This document shows, one piece after another, positions 26,510-35,142 of a stretch of DNA of 64,000 nucleotides (within the stretch, counting starts at the first letter, position 1; the number at the start of each line of letters is the position of its first letter). This DNA is from Flavobacterium sp. KACC 22763 (GTDB lineage: Bacteria; Bacteroidota; Bacteroidia; Flavobacteriales; Flavobacteriaceae): contig NZ_CP117879.1 in NCBI RefSeq assembly GCF_028736155.1, forward strand, positions 5,208,001-5,272,000, read 5' to 3'. The notes beneath the pieces were generated by a model. It searched no databases. It had not been told where the DNA came from and saw only the letters and a list, made by a program, of their open reading frames with translations. Position numbers and translations under genes: made by a program.

Positions 26510-27183
26510 TAATTATGAAATTGTCATTTAAGATCTCATTTTCTCTTACGGGAATTGGTTTGCGATTTAATTTTAGAATAAATTATTTTTAAATATTATA
26601 TCAAAGTACTTAAACTAAGATGTTACTTAAATAGAAAATAGGCATTAGATTAAGCAGCCATTTAAAATCCTTAGCTCTTCTAGTAACGATTCGAAGCCTG
26701 CACCGTCAATGTCACAATAAAATTTAAAAATCTGAGAATGTAGATTCTCAGATTTTTTTTATGGTTTGAAAATCGATTTAGAAATTATCTAATTTTAATA
26801 TAGTCTGCATTTACGTAGAATTCAGGTTTAAACGCTGTCAAGATTTTTTCGTTTTAAGTAATACCATAACTACTTAAACGATCTCCGTTTTTTATTAGTA
26901 CATTAAATTTGTAGTAAAAATAATAATGATATATTTGTTTATGAGTGAGTTATTGCTGATTTAAGCTCGCTAATTTAAAGCTTAAACCTCTGTAATTAAT
27001 TATTTACAATTGCGTTCTTTTTATTGGTAAGATATTCATAAAAGAAAAATCATATTCAGCTAAAATAATTTTTAATGAAGATGCATAATTGACTCAAATA
27101 AGCAAAAAAACACAAAAACAACTATTAGTTGCCAGAATACAACTGAAAGTAGCGTAAAAGCAACTAAAGGTAGATGCTATTTT
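26510..27183. other. Long non-coding gap containing tRNA remnant copy 3
   Basis: Apart from the remnant at 26688-26776, this gap is AT-rich without a convincing frame. Near its right end TAGTTGC (about 27125-27131) and GCAACTA (about 27159-27165) form an inverted pair. It lies upstream of the promoter of the XRE-pentapeptide gene and could be a further binding site. Confidence 0.4.
26688..26776 (+). repeat. Decayed tRNA 3' end plus terminator (copy 3)
   Basis: CGATTCGAAGCCTGCACCG and ATGTCAC resemble a tRNA 3' end. Next come a hairpin (AATCTGAGAAT/ATTCTCAGATT with eight T residues, 26729-26760) and ATGGTTTGAAAATCG, identical to the sequence following the intact tRNA terminator. The tRNA part is closer to copy 2 than to the intact tRNA-Arg. 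Confidence 0.65.
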
Positions 27184-27227
27184 TTGCATCAGGACTAGTG
27201 GACAAAATAACTTTGTGACATCACAAA
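27184..27227 (+). promoter_or_regulatory. Complete promoter with palindromic operator upstream of the XRE-pentapeptide gene
   Basis: TTG at 27184-27186, a 21-base spacer and TAACTTTG at 27208-27215 match the Flavobacterium TTG-N17-23-TANNTTTG promoter. A perfect palindrome TTTGTGA-CA-TCACAAA (27212-27227) overlaps the -7 box and ends 12 bases before the ATG, a good place for a repressor. Confidence 0.65.
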
Positions 27228-27239
27228 TACACAAAAATT

Positions 27240-28163
27240 ATGATGCTAAATTCACAATCAATTGGCAATAAAATTGTCGCAGCAAGAAAGAAAGTAAATC
27301 TTTCACAAGCTGAACTTGCACAAAAGGTATCTATAAGTCCTCAAGCAGTTGGCAAATGGGAGCGTGGCGAATCTATGCCGGATATCACGACATTAAACCG
27401 ACTTGCGGAAATTCTGGGTGTCGACCTTAACTATTTCTCCGATAGTTTTCAGACAGAAAAAAATGCAGCACCATTTATTGAAAAGATTTCTAAAGAAACA
27501 GGAGAGCGCGCAAAAAACAATCCAAGTGAAAAATTTGACTGGAATTGGGATATGTCGCAAGGTAATTGGATTGATGCTGATTTTTCGGGTTTAAAAAACT
27601 TAAAGGAAAAATTTAGCTCTTCAAATATGAAGAACTGCAAGTTTATAAAATCTGATTTATCTGGATTAATTCTGGGAAAAAACAATATTGAAGCGTGCGA
27701 TTTCTCTAATTCGGACATTAGAAACACCAAAATCCAGTCTTCTAATCTTTCAAACAATCAGTTTAACAACTGCTATTTTATTGATGCTAATATTTTTAAA
27801 AGTAATATTGAAAAATGTAATTTTTCTGAAGCAGACTTTTCGGGTGCAGAAATTCTAGAATCAAACTTAGAGAGCAGTATTGTAAATGATGTCGTATGGA
27901 AGTTTACGAAATTTTGCAAATCAAGCATTAGTAATATTGTATTCACAGGAGCTTTTGAAGACTGTCATTTTGAAAATTGTTCCTTCTATGGAGTTAAATT
28001 TCAGGACGCGACAATTTTAAACACTTTTTTTAAGTATAATGATAGATTTAAAAAAGTTCAATTTATTAATTGTAAAGTTGACAAAATTACTTACGCATTT
28101 TTAAAAAACAACCAGGCAAATTTGACCGGAATTTCAATATTAGAAGATATTGACAAACAATAG
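27240..28163 (+). CDS. XRE-type regulator fused to pentapeptide repeats
   Basis: Residues about 7-65 form an XRE/Cro helix-turn-helix (IVAARKKVNLSQAELAQKVS, then PQAVGKWERGESMPDITTLN). Residues about 110-290 are pentapeptide-like repeats with Phe or Leu every fifth position (for example ADFSG, CDFSN, SDIRN, CNFSEADFSG), which build a right-handed quadrilateral beta helix. The fusion suggests a DNA-binding protein with a beta-helix sensor or scaffold part. Two consecutive ATG codons could serve as start. The palindrome over its promoter suggests autorepression. It lies alone between tRNA-remnant copies 3 and 4. Confidence 0.87.
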   Translation: MMLNSQSIGNKIVAARKKVNLSQAELAQKVSISPQAVGKWERGESMPDITTLNRLAEILGVDLNYFSDSFQTEKNAAPFIEKISKETGERAKNNPSEKFDWNWDMSQGNWIDADFSGLKNLKEKFSSSNMKNCKFIKSDLSGLILGKNNIEACDFSNSDIRNTKIQSSNLSNNQFNNCYFIDANIFKSNIEKCNFSEADFSGAEILESNLESSIVNDVVWKFTKFCKSSISNIVFTGAFEDCHFENCSFYGVKFQDATILNTFFKYNDRFKKVQFINCKVDKITYAFLKNNQANLTGISILEDIDKQ

Positions 28164-28194
28164 AATAATCACTGATGTGAATATTTCAGACAAT

Positions 28195-28260
28195 CGAGGT
28201 TAATAAAAAATAAAAGAGCCTGCAGAAAGTATATTTTGCAGGCTTTTCTATGGTTCGATG
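28195..28260 (+). terminator. Terminator (copy 4 of the tRNA-Arg terminator family)
   Basis: AGCCTGCA/TGCAGGCT with the near-identical loop TATATTTTGCAGGCTTTT of the intact tRNA-Arg terminator occurs at 28216-28248, followed by TATGGTTCGATGATTTT. CGAGGTTAATAAAA before it may be the last trace of a tRNA 3' end. Confidence 0.65.
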
Positions 28261-28280
28261 ATTTTAAGATTCTCTTCTAG

Positions 28281-28829
28281 TTATTGATTTTTACTGTTTC
28301 TAAAAGTGTAAGTTACCAGATTTTTTACATTCTCATGGGTATTATTATATTTTTCATTCTCCAGTTCAAAGTTCATTTTCTTTAATATTGATACAGAATT
28401 AATATTGTCAGAAGAGGGGAAAGCAGTTATTATTTTTGCTTTTATTTTTTCAAACGCATATTCTATTATTTTGTTGATTGCTTCGGACATTATTCCTTTG
28501 CCTTGAAATTCACTCAACATTTCATATCCTATTTCTACAATTTCATTTTCAATATCAAAATTCCATAAACAAACTGAACCAATTAGGTTGTTATTTCCTT
28601 TTTCTGTTATAACCCAATAAATGCATTCATTTCTTGCAATTAAATTTTGCATTTTGATTATATATTCTTCTGCTTTTTTTAAGCTTGATGAATTTTCTCT
28701 TCCAACAAAAGCATTTACAATTGCATCAGAATGTAATTTATGTATTAAAGCAACATCAGTGTTTTCAATGTTTCTTAATACTAATCTTTCGGTAATCAGT
28801 TTAGGGAAATCTTTAAAATTCAATTCCAT
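28281..28829 (-). CDS. GNAT N-acetyltransferase (RimJ/RimL type)
   Basis: The 182-residue protein starts with FPKLITERLVLRNIENTDV, typical of RimJ/RimL-like acetyltransferases. It has the acetyl-CoA-binding motif A EFQGKGIMSEAINKIIEYAF (about 108-127), matching (R/Q)xxGxG/A, and the NINSVSILKKMNFELE segment near the C-terminus. It should acetylate an amine of a protein N-terminus or small molecule; the substrate is unknown. It has its own ATG at 28829 and is convergent with the XRE-pentapeptide unit. Confidence 0.87.
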   Translation of the reverse strand: MELNFKDFPKLITERLVLRNIENTDVALIHKLHSDAIVNAFVGRENSSSLKKAEEYIIKMQNLIARNECIYWVITEKGNNNLIGSVCLWNFDIENEIVEIGYEMLSEFQGKGIMSEAINKIIEYAFEKIKAKIITAFPSSDNINSVSILKKMNFELENEKYNNTHENVKNLVTYTFRNSKNQ

Positions 28830-28976
28830 TCTGTATTTTTTTAATTCATTTTTTAGGCGAAATTTTGGCTTTTGCTTGACACTAATGAGTTAATACTACT
28901 GAAAACATCAGACATATTAATCAATATTTAGCAGATATATCTTATAAACTTTTAGAGGTTTATTATTAATTACATT

Positions 28977-29162
28977 TTATTTCTTTTTAGAATTTTTAAT
29001 GATGTAATAAACCGAAAATACAAAGACAATGCTATAAATAACTGCCATTGCCGGATTCTCAAATTTTAAATTTTTAAAATCAAATTGCTTATATAAGGTT
29101 ACGCCCAAAATGATGGCTACTATCCAAAAGACGAATGTAATAGGTTGGTTTTTATTTTCCAT
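28977..29162 (-). CDS. Small membrane protein, 61 aa
   Basis: I do not recognise the family. Two hydrophobic helices (about 9-25, TFVFWIVAIILGVTLY, and about 37-55, AMAVIYSIVFVFSVYYI) are joined by a short charged segment. The protein ends in a basic tail KNSKKK. This is a believable small inner-membrane protein with ATG start and is placed 39 bases downstream of the lipoprotein gene on the same strand, so both may be in one unit. Confidence 0.6.
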   Translation of the reverse strand: MENKNQPITFVFWIVAIILGVTLYKQFDFKNLKFENPAMAVIYSIVFVFSVYYIIKNSKKK

Positions 29163-29201
29163 AATTAGATTGTTGGTTGTTAAATATTTTTTGGTTCAGA
29201 T

Positions 29202-30059
29202 TTATAGTTTATCCTGTTCAGCTCTTAATAGATCAAAAATACTCTCGCTCTTAAAGTTCTCCATAAACAAGTTGATTAGAGGAACAGTTGGGCTTTTTGG
29301 ATATTTTTTCATGAATCGGTTGAATTCCTGAATATTTTCTGGGTAAATATAGTTTTCATCTGTTGCTCTTTCCGCAGTTGGTGTATTGTCTTGACCAACA
29401 AGATAATCCATCTGGTAATTTTTGTATTGCTCTTTTACAGATGCAATCAAATTTGAATCAGGATATTTGGTCATGAAATTTTCCCATGAAATTATTCTGT
29501 CTCCCAAATCTTTAAAAGAGATAACAAGTCCAGCATCTGCAGAATAAAGCGATTTGCTTTCTTCACTTATTAAATACAAATAATCTTTATAATCACGCGT
29601 AACGTAGTTTTTAAAAATTTGATAGTAAAAATCATGAACGGGTTCTATTTCAACGTATCCTTCACCAATTTCAGAAAACTCAAGTTGGTGTTTAGAAAGT
29701 TTTTCGCCCAAAAGCTTAACAGCTTTTTTATTGGCCTCATCTTCATTGTAGAATTTATCCAATACTCCAGCTTCTTTTTCGGCTATTTGCTGTACTAAAG
29801 CGGTATTTTCTTCAGAATATTTTTCATACAAAGCATTGGCTTCTTTATTAGAAAGTGTTTTTAATTTACGAATAACTTCATTTTTATTTTTAGAAAATTG
29901 TTCTAGCAAATCAGAATTTGATTGTTCTGTTTGCGTAGTATTTTCAACTTTAATGCTGTCTTTTTTTGTTGTCTCTTTGTTCTGAACGTTTTTAGTGTCT
30001 GTTTGTTTGCATGAGGAAAGTAAAATTACAGAAGCAATTACAGTCAAGGATTTTCTCAT
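29202..30059 (-). CDS. Hypothetical lipoprotein
   Basis: The protein begins with a lipoprotein signal MRKSLTVIASVILLSSC, lipidated Cys at 17. An acidic, Lys/Thr-rich linker follows (about 18-50). The remaining 230 residues are mostly helical, with no membrane segment. No known domain is recognisable to me. The sequence includes YPENIQEFNRFMKKYPKSP near the C-terminus, suggestive of a helical repeat. It should be anchored in the envelope, facing the periplasm or the surface. It stands on the minus strand among other orphan genes. Confidence 0.75.
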   Translation of the reverse strand: MRKSLTVIASVILLSSCKQTDTKNVQNKETTKKDSIKVENTTQTEQSNSDLLEQFSKNKNEVIRKLKTLSNKEANALYEKYSEENTALVQQIAEKEAGVLDKFYNEDEANKKAVKLLGEKLSKHQLEFSEIGEGYVEIEPVHDFYYQIFKNYVTRDYKDYLYLISEESKSLYSADAGLVISFKDLGDRIISWENFMTKYPDSNLIASVKEQYKNYQMDYLVGQDNTPTAERATDENYIYPENIQEFNRFMKKYPKSPTVPLINLFMENFKSESIFDLLRAEQDKL

Positions 30060-30174
30060 TTTATAGATTAAGTTTTTAAACTGTTTGGAAATGTTTTTTA
30101 AATGAAAAGGACAAAAAAGATAAATTCTTCCTTGTCCTTTATTTTTTTAGAATTGATTTAGGATTTAAAGAACG

Positions 30175-30681
30175 TTAGAAAGTGTGTTTAAATTCGCTCA
30201 TTCCGCTAAATTCTTTATACTCTGAATATATGTCAATGCCAAGAAGTATCCATTTTCTAGTTCCTCCAGCTTGATATTGAAAGGTGTTTTTCTTTTCTGT
30301 TTTATTTATAGTAATGTACTGTGTAGACCATTCTGTGCCAAAAGAATATCCAGTTCTTGGAATCAATGCTGAACGAGCATTTTCGCCATCGCATATAACG
30401 TACAATTCGATTTTTGATAAGAGATCATCTTCAAGAGTAATTTTTGAAAGATAGGTATTGCGATTTGAAGGTTGTTTTTCGGTTTCCCTATTTTCAAATT
30501 CAAATTTTTTATCTTTTTGTTCATTACCAGGTCTTGTCATAAAGGATAAAGCAAAAAAAGAAAAGAGAATGGCAACGGATAAGCTAACTTTTTTACGAAT
30601 CTCTGCTGCTTTTTTTGCGCAAAAAATAAGAAGTCCTAAAGACAGTACAAGATTTAGTATTCCCCAGATTAACTCTATCAT
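30175..30681 (-). CDS. Hypothetical membrane-anchored protein, 168 aa
   Basis: I do not recognise this protein. Two N-terminal hydrophobic helices (about 4-21, LIWGILNLVLSLGLLIFC, and about 32-48, VSLSVAILFSFFALSF) are separated by a basic turn. A charged linker and a probable beta-rich domain of about 100 residues follow (LYVICDGENARSALIPRTGY, TFQYQAGGTRKWILLG). The beta part presumably lies on one side of the membrane. It has an ATG start and its own gaps on both sides. Confidence 0.62.
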   Translation of the reverse strand: MIELIWGILNLVLSLGLLIFCAKKAAEIRKKVSLSVAILFSFFALSFMTRPGNEQKDKKFEFENRETEKQPSNRNTYLSKITLEDDLLSKIELYVICDGENARSALIPRTGYSFGTEWSTQYITINKTEKKNTFQYQAGGTRKWILLGIDIYSEYKEFSGMSEFKHTF

Positions 30682-30783
30682 GATTTTATTTTTGGTATAT
30701 CAAAAGTACATTTTTATTTCAAAAAATAAGATAATCCTTATTTTTAATTATTCGTTAATATTGCAATATTATTTTGAAACGAT

Positions 30784-31248
30784 TTATTTCCTAGAAAACA
30801 AATTCTCAACAACCCAAGCAGGGCCAATCAATAAAAACTGAAGATCTTTTAAGAAAGAAGGTTTTTTGCCTTCAATATTATGTCCGTAAAATTGTCCGAT
30901 CCAAGCAATAATAAAAACGCCTATTGAGAATGCCCACAACGGTACAACTTGTCCGATATAATAATTTAAGATTAAGCAGATTCCCGAGAACAAAGCAATT
31001 TTAATTGCCATTGCAACTGATAATCTAATGTAGAAAACCAAAACAAAAAGTAGAACTACAAAAGCCCAGTTTTCGACAATAGGTAAATTTAGGTTTAAAG
31101 TGTTGGCAATAATTCCGCTCGGAATACTCATTAACAATCCAACAATAGAAAAGAAAATTGCGGGAACGCAAATGTAATGAATCGCTTTATTGGTCGGGTT
31201 TTGGTGACTTACGGCATATTCTGCAAACCATTGATCTAATGTTCTCAT
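30784..31248 (-). CDS. Mpo1-like (DUF962) membrane protein
   Basis: The 154-residue protein has the Mpo1/YGL010w-type start MRTLDQWFAEYAVSHQNPTN followed by KAIHYICVPAIFF. Four membrane helices follow, and the C-terminal QFYGHNIEGKKPSFLKDLQF is the family signature. The yeast homologue Mpo1 is an iron-dependent dioxygenase in alpha-oxidation of 2-hydroxy fatty acids. The His residues in SHQNPTNKAIHY and YGHNIEGKKP are the expected metal ligands. A bacterial role is inferred from homology only. Confidence 0.85.
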   Translation of the reverse strand: MRTLDQWFAEYAVSHQNPTNKAIHYICVPAIFFSIVGLLMSIPSGIIANTLNLNLPIVENWAFVVLLFVLVFYIRLSVAMAIKIALFSGICLILNYYIGQVVPLWAFSIGVFIIAWIGQFYGHNIEGKKPSFLKDLQFLLIGPAWVVENLFSRK

Positions 31249-31293
31249 TTTTGTGGTTTTAAGGTTAGATGCGTAAATCTAATAAAATTTCTT

Positions 31294-31812
31294 TTAGCTT
31301 TTACCGTGCTGTATTTTCATTATTTCATCTACAATCGAAATGGCTTTTTCCAAGGTAATTCCGTTTTCCTGATCTAGGGTCAAGGGATGGTTTTCTTCAA
31401 TCAGTTTTATTTCAGGAATTAATCCTAAATCTTGTTCAATGGCGATTGATTTTAGAGATATGGTTTTGCCGTAAGTGGGAACATCAGTCTGCATCCAGCC
31501 AAAATAAGGCTCTTGATTAATTCTATTTGAATCTTCCCATAAATCCATTCTAAGGCAGAAATTATCTTCGCTTATCGTAGTCCAGACATTAAAAATCAAA
31601 TCTTCATGATAATCGATTATCGGAATGGTTAATCTTCCGCGATGAAAAAAATGTTCTTCATCAACATAACACCAGCTTCCTCCATATTCAATTCTTTGTT
31701 CTCTTTCTTCGGGCGGAATTGTAAAATAATAAGCAGGAAATTCGTTGCCGAAACATAAAGGCATTTCGTCAAAAACTTCTCCGCAGCAGGAACATTTGTA
31801 GCTTGATTTCAT
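31294..31812 (-). CDS. DUF2199 family protein
   Basis: The 172-residue protein opens with a zinc-ribbon-like YKCSCCGEVFDEMPLCFG. The segment from YYFTIPPEEREQR through the LTIPIIDYHEDLIFNVWTTI block is typical of DUF2199. No enzymatic activity is known for the family. There is no signal peptide or membrane segment. It lies downstream of the T9SS cargo gene but behind a terminator hairpin (31840-31868), so it is probably expressed on its own. Confidence 0.82.
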   Translation of the reverse strand: MKSSYKCSCCGEVFDEMPLCFGNEFPAYYFTIPPEEREQRIEYGGSWCYVDEEHFFHRGRLTIPIIDYHEDLIFNVWTTISEDNFCLRMDLWEDSNRINQEPYFGWMQTDVPTYGKTISLKSIAIEQDLGLIPEIKLIEENHPLTLDQENGITLEKAISIVDEIMKIQHGKS

Positions 31813-31839
31813 TTAAAAGGAAAATTTAATAGTATAATA

Positions 31840-31868
31840 AAAAAACGCAATTTGTAAAATTGCGTTTT
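31840..31868 (-). terminator. Terminator after the T9SS-sorted protein gene
   Basis: On the minus strand AAAACGCAATTT pairs with AAATTGCGTTTT across a 3-base loop, followed by T residues. It sits 19 bases after the stop at 31887. Confidence 0.75.
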
Positions 31869-31886
31869 GTGTTTTTCGATTAGAAA

Positions 31887-33437
31887 TTAATTTTTAATAA
31901 TCTTAAAAGTAGAATCTAAAACCTTTATATAGTAAATTCCGTTTGGGAGGTTATTAATCTGAATGGTAGAATTCTCCGTTTGTATTGTGTCAGTTTTAAC
32001 CAATTTTGATGATTGATCATATATTTTATAGAAAGCACCCATTAAACTTGGATCAACATGTAAATTAATAAACTCTTTTGTTGGATTAGGAAAAAAACTT
32101 AAAACTGGATTAGTGTTTCTATTAGGTATGCTTAAATTATTTCCCAGATTTACTATCCATATATCGCTTTCCCCATTATTGATTGTTAGATCGCCATCAC
32201 TAGAGTAGGAATACCCTGCAGCTATATAATTTCCACTGCTTGTTTCATTTACCATACTAGCTGTATCAGTAGCAGATCCTCCTAAAGATTTGCTCCATTC
32301 GACATTTCCATTATTTGATAATTTGACGATCCAAAAATCAAAATTAAAAGAAGTGCCATGATGTCCAGTAGCATCAAAATCATTTGAAGATGTATCTCCA
32401 GCAAGAATGTAGCCTCCATCGGTAGTTTGGTTGACAGAATATAAATAATCGCTTCCTGTTCCGCCTATCGATTTTTGCCAAATTATATTTCCTGTAGAAC
32501 TTAGCTCTACGATCCAAGCATCACCATTATCATATGAATTGGTAACGTCTCGATCAGTAGAAGCTATATAACCAACAGCAATGTAGTTTCCTTTAGAATT
32601 TTGTATAATGTCAACTCCATAATCTGACTTGCTTCCTCCAAGTGCTTTTTGCCATTCTAATACACCACTACTATTTATTTTAACGACCCAATAATCTACC
32701 TCTCCTTTAAATCCAGTAACGTCTCCGCCGTTACCAGAAGTTTCTCCATTTAGAATAAATCCTCCATCAGAAGTTAGTTTTATCGAATGTAAAATTTCTT
32801 CGTAATTACTGCCATAACATTTTTGCCACATAATAGATCCTGTATTTGTTAATTTAACAACCCAATAATCAGTGCTAGCACCATTGCCCATGTGATTTCC
32901 AGAAACGTCACCATCATTTGAAGAGGCGCTTCCACATACAATATATCCGCCATCTGCGGTTTGTTGTACATCACTTCCACTATCAGTATTTGTACCGCCA
33001 AAACATTTTTGCCATTCAATTGTGCCGTCATTTGAAATTTTAATTATCCAGTAATCACTGTATCCTCCTTTATAACCTGTAACATCTCCATCATTCGATG
33101 AAGTGGTTCCTGCTATAATGTAACCACCATCCAAAGTTTGTTGAATTGCTGATGCTGTGTCGGAATTACTTCCTCCATAAGTTTTTTGCCATTGAATAGT
33201 TCCGGTACTACTAAGTTTAATAACAATTATATCAGTATTGCCATGATTATTGATTATATCTTTGTCATTTGACATAGTATAACCTGCAGAAATATAACCA
33301 CCATCTGAAGTTTTAATGATTTTTCTGCCAAAGTCATTTTTTGTTCCCCCAATTGACTTTTGCCATTGAATAGTTGGTTGCGAGTAAAGAGAGAAAGTAA
33401 ATAATAGAAATAAAGTGTAAAGTAAAGTTCTTTTCAT
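31887..33437 (-). CDS. Secreted repeat protein with type IX secretion (type A) sorting domain
   Basis: I start at ATG 33437 (516 residues), where a standard signal peptide begins (MKRTLLYTLFLLFTFSLYSQ). An upstream in-frame TTG would only add a hydrophilic stretch. The body has seven repeats of about 55-60 residues, each beginning WQKSIGG-like and holding SDGGYI-AG and SNDGD motifs, as in beta-propeller-like surface proteins. The last 75 residues (PVLSFFPNPTKEFINLHVDP to LPNGIYYIKVLDSTFKIIKN) form a type A T9SS sorting domain, cleaved during export through the Gld/Spr/Por machinery. The GldK-N genes of that machinery are in this window. Ligand unknown. Confidence 0.9.
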   Translation of the reverse strand: MKRTLLYTLFLLFTFSLYSQPTIQWQKSIGGTKNDFGRKIIKTSDGGYISAGYTMSNDKDIINNHGNTDIIVIKLSSTGTIQWQKTYGGSNSDTASAIQQTLDGGYIIAGTTSSNDGDVTGYKGGYSDYWIIKISNDGTIEWQKCFGGTNTDSGSDVQQTADGGYIVCGSASSNDGDVSGNHMGNGASTDYWVVKLTNTGSIMWQKCYGSNYEEILHSIKLTSDGGFILNGETSGNGGDVTGFKGEVDYWVVKINSSGVLEWQKALGGSKSDYGVDIIQNSKGNYIAVGYIASTDRDVTNSYDNGDAWIVELSSTGNIIWQKSIGGTGSDYLYSVNQTTDGGYILAGDTSSNDFDATGHHGTSFNFDFWIVKLSNNGNVEWSKSLGGSATDTASMVNETSSGNYIAAGYSYSSDGDLTINNGESDIWIVNLGNNLSIPNRNTNPVLSFFPNPTKEFINLHVDPSLMGAFYKIYDQSSKLVKTDTIQTENSTIQINNLPNGIYYIKVLDSTFKIIKN

Positions 33438-33512
33438 ACTTTTTTGTTTTCGACAAAGAAACAAATTTTATTATTTTGATAATTACGACAAACCACATTT
33501 TTTCGATTCCTT

Positions 33513-34760
33513 TTACTCAAAATAATTTAAGCTTTTCTGATTATATTCAAAAACATTATCCCAAAGTTCATCTATGGCAACAAGCGCTTGGTTTAACGGA
33601 ATCACGTTCCATTTTCCATTAGTTTCTATTCCGAGGCCAATGCTTTTTAATTTTAATAAAGCATCATTCACATCAAAATCCAAATCGGTATTTAGTTTGG
33701 TTTGAAACCAAGATTCAATTTGATTGTCTAGTTCTTGTGCTGTTAAAGAATATTCACTTTCGTGTAAAAAAGTATAAGCTAGAATGGTTTCTTTTAAAGC
33801 TTCTTCTTCAGAAGAATTTAATAAAGAATAAAAGGCACCGCTGTTGTTCCCGACATTTTTAAAATACAAACTATCAGAAAGTGTCTTGGAATATCTGATC
33901 TTCTTATTTATGAAGTTATTGTATTGACGGAAACAATATGCTCCTAAAATCCCCAATGCGATTAAACCTTGATTTAAGGAGGTTTTGCTGTTTAATAAAT
34001 CGATGGTTTCGCCTGTTTGATAGGCTTCATACATATTGATCAAGGCCGGAATTACTTTGGCACTTAATAATGAAAGTCCACCAAAAACACCTGGGACCCA
34101 AAGCAGTAATTTGTCCTTTAGAGACATTTTCGGAATGGCATTCGGAAAAATGGTTTCAAGATCGTTTTTAGGAACACGTTTAAAGATTTTTAATGCAATA
34201 GATCCTGGATCGATTGGCATTTTTCCTAATTTGACTTTCTTTTCTCTCAGGTAATCTGCATCGCTGTAATTAAGATAAATGAGCACTCGATCATAATATT
34301 CAATTTCGACTTCTTTGGTCCAGAAAAAGTATTTTTTGACTTTTTCTTTCGCTTTATGATGGCCGCGTGCATAGAGTTCGAAATCTTTAAAAGCATTAAA
34401 ATCGATAGAAAGGTTCAATCCGATCAAATCAGATTCGTTAAAAGCGTCGTTTAAAGCTTTCTGATTAATTCTATAGTAATTGCCACGTTCGAGAACTTTT
34501 AGCAACGTTTCTTTAAAAACTGGGAAATTGCTTTTATTGATAAACTGCTCACGTTCTTTTTCGCTTAAATCCGGATCGTAGAGCGCGTAATGCTGTTTTA
34601 AATTTCGGTTAAGATTAAAAGATTCGTAATGATAATAATGTTCGATAATTTCGAATAACTTTTTAAAATCATCAACCTTTTGCGGATTTTCAGCAAAGGC
34701 AGAAATTTGCTGTTCCAGTAAAAATTCTTTGTTAAACGGAATATAATGTTCTCTAGTCAT
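33513..34760 (-). CDS. TMEM143 / DUF3754 family membrane protein
   Basis: The 415-residue protein begins with MTREHYIPFNKEFLLEQQIS and contains EVEIEYYDRVLIYLNYSDAD and KIFKRVPKNDLETIFPNAIP, segments typical of the DUF3754/TMEM143 family. A hydrophobic region of two probable helices (about 215-290, LLWVPGVFGGLSLLSAKVIP and LNQGLIALGILGAYCF) is flanked by soluble helical domains. The bacterial function is unknown. It starts at ATG 34760 and is followed upstream by a block of dispersed inverted repeats. Confidence 0.8.
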   Translation of the reverse strand: MTREHYIPFNKEFLLEQQISAFAENPQKVDDFKKLFEIIEHYYHYESFNLNRNLKQHYALYDPDLSEKEREQFINKSNFPVFKETLLKVLERGNYYRINQKALNDAFNESDLIGLNLSIDFNAFKDFELYARGHHKAKEKVKKYFFWTKEVEIEYYDRVLIYLNYSDADYLREKKVKLGKMPIDPGSIALKIFKRVPKNDLETIFPNAIPKMSLKDKLLLWVPGVFGGLSLLSAKVIPALINMYEAYQTGETIDLLNSKTSLNQGLIALGILGAYCFRQYNNFINKKIRYSKTLSDSLYFKNVGNNSGAFYSLLNSSEEEALKETILAYTFLHESEYSLTAQELDNQIESWFQTKLNTDLDFDVNDALLKLKSIGLGIETNGKWNVIPLNQALVAIDELWDNVFEYNQKSLNYFE

Positions 34761-34830
34761 GCGGACTTAATTTCGTGGCTTTTACAGAGGACAAAAATAC
34801 GGCTTTAGGCTTTAAACGCGATGTTTTTTT

Positions 34831-34998
34831 ACCGCAAAGTGCGCTAAGAATTTTTAATACAAGACTGAATAAAATCGCAAAGTTCGCAAAGCTTTGTGGC
34901 AACATAATTTTTCCGCAGATTTTGCAGATTAAGCAGATAAAACAAAATCTCTTAGATCTGCTAAATCTGCGAGAGATAAACTTAGCGCACTTTGCGGT
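34831..34998. repeat. MITE-like inverted-repeat element A with nested inner stem
   Basis: The terminal arms 34831-34848 and 34981-34998 are perfect 18-bp reverse complements (ACCGCAAAGTGCGCTAAG). An inner pair (34914-34929 / 34956-34971) of CGCAGATTT-type sequence matches at 15 of 16 positions. There is no gene inside. It occupies the left half of the 624-base gap 34761-35384. Confidence 0.8.
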
Positions 34999-35009
34999 TA
35001 ATGTTTTTT

Positions 35010-35142
35010 AACGTAAAGAGCGCTAAGAATTTTTAATGAGGAAACTTAATAAAAACGTAAAAGTTCGCAAGGCATTGTGTCCTTACAAACTTCTTAAAAA
35101 AAACGTAGCGAACTTTGCGTAACCCTTTGCGCTCTTTGCGGT
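35010..35142. repeat. MITE-like inverted-repeat element B, degenerate sister of A
   Basis: The arms 35010-35027 and 35125-35142 are degenerate versions of the element A arms (AAGAGCGCTAAG against CTTTGCGCTCTT). The left half also matches the left half of A directly (CTAAGAATTTTTAAT, then AAAGTTCGCAA in A and AAAAGTTCGCAA in B). The remaining 240 bases up to 35384 show nothing further. Confidence 0.7.

Noticed and set aside
24064..28260. A prophage or integrative element behind tRNA-Arg
   Set aside because: No integrase, structural phage or conjugation genes are present; only single genes between tRNA-like remnants.
33438..33464. TTG start of the T9SS cargo protein
   Set aside because: The standard signal peptide begins at ATG 33437.
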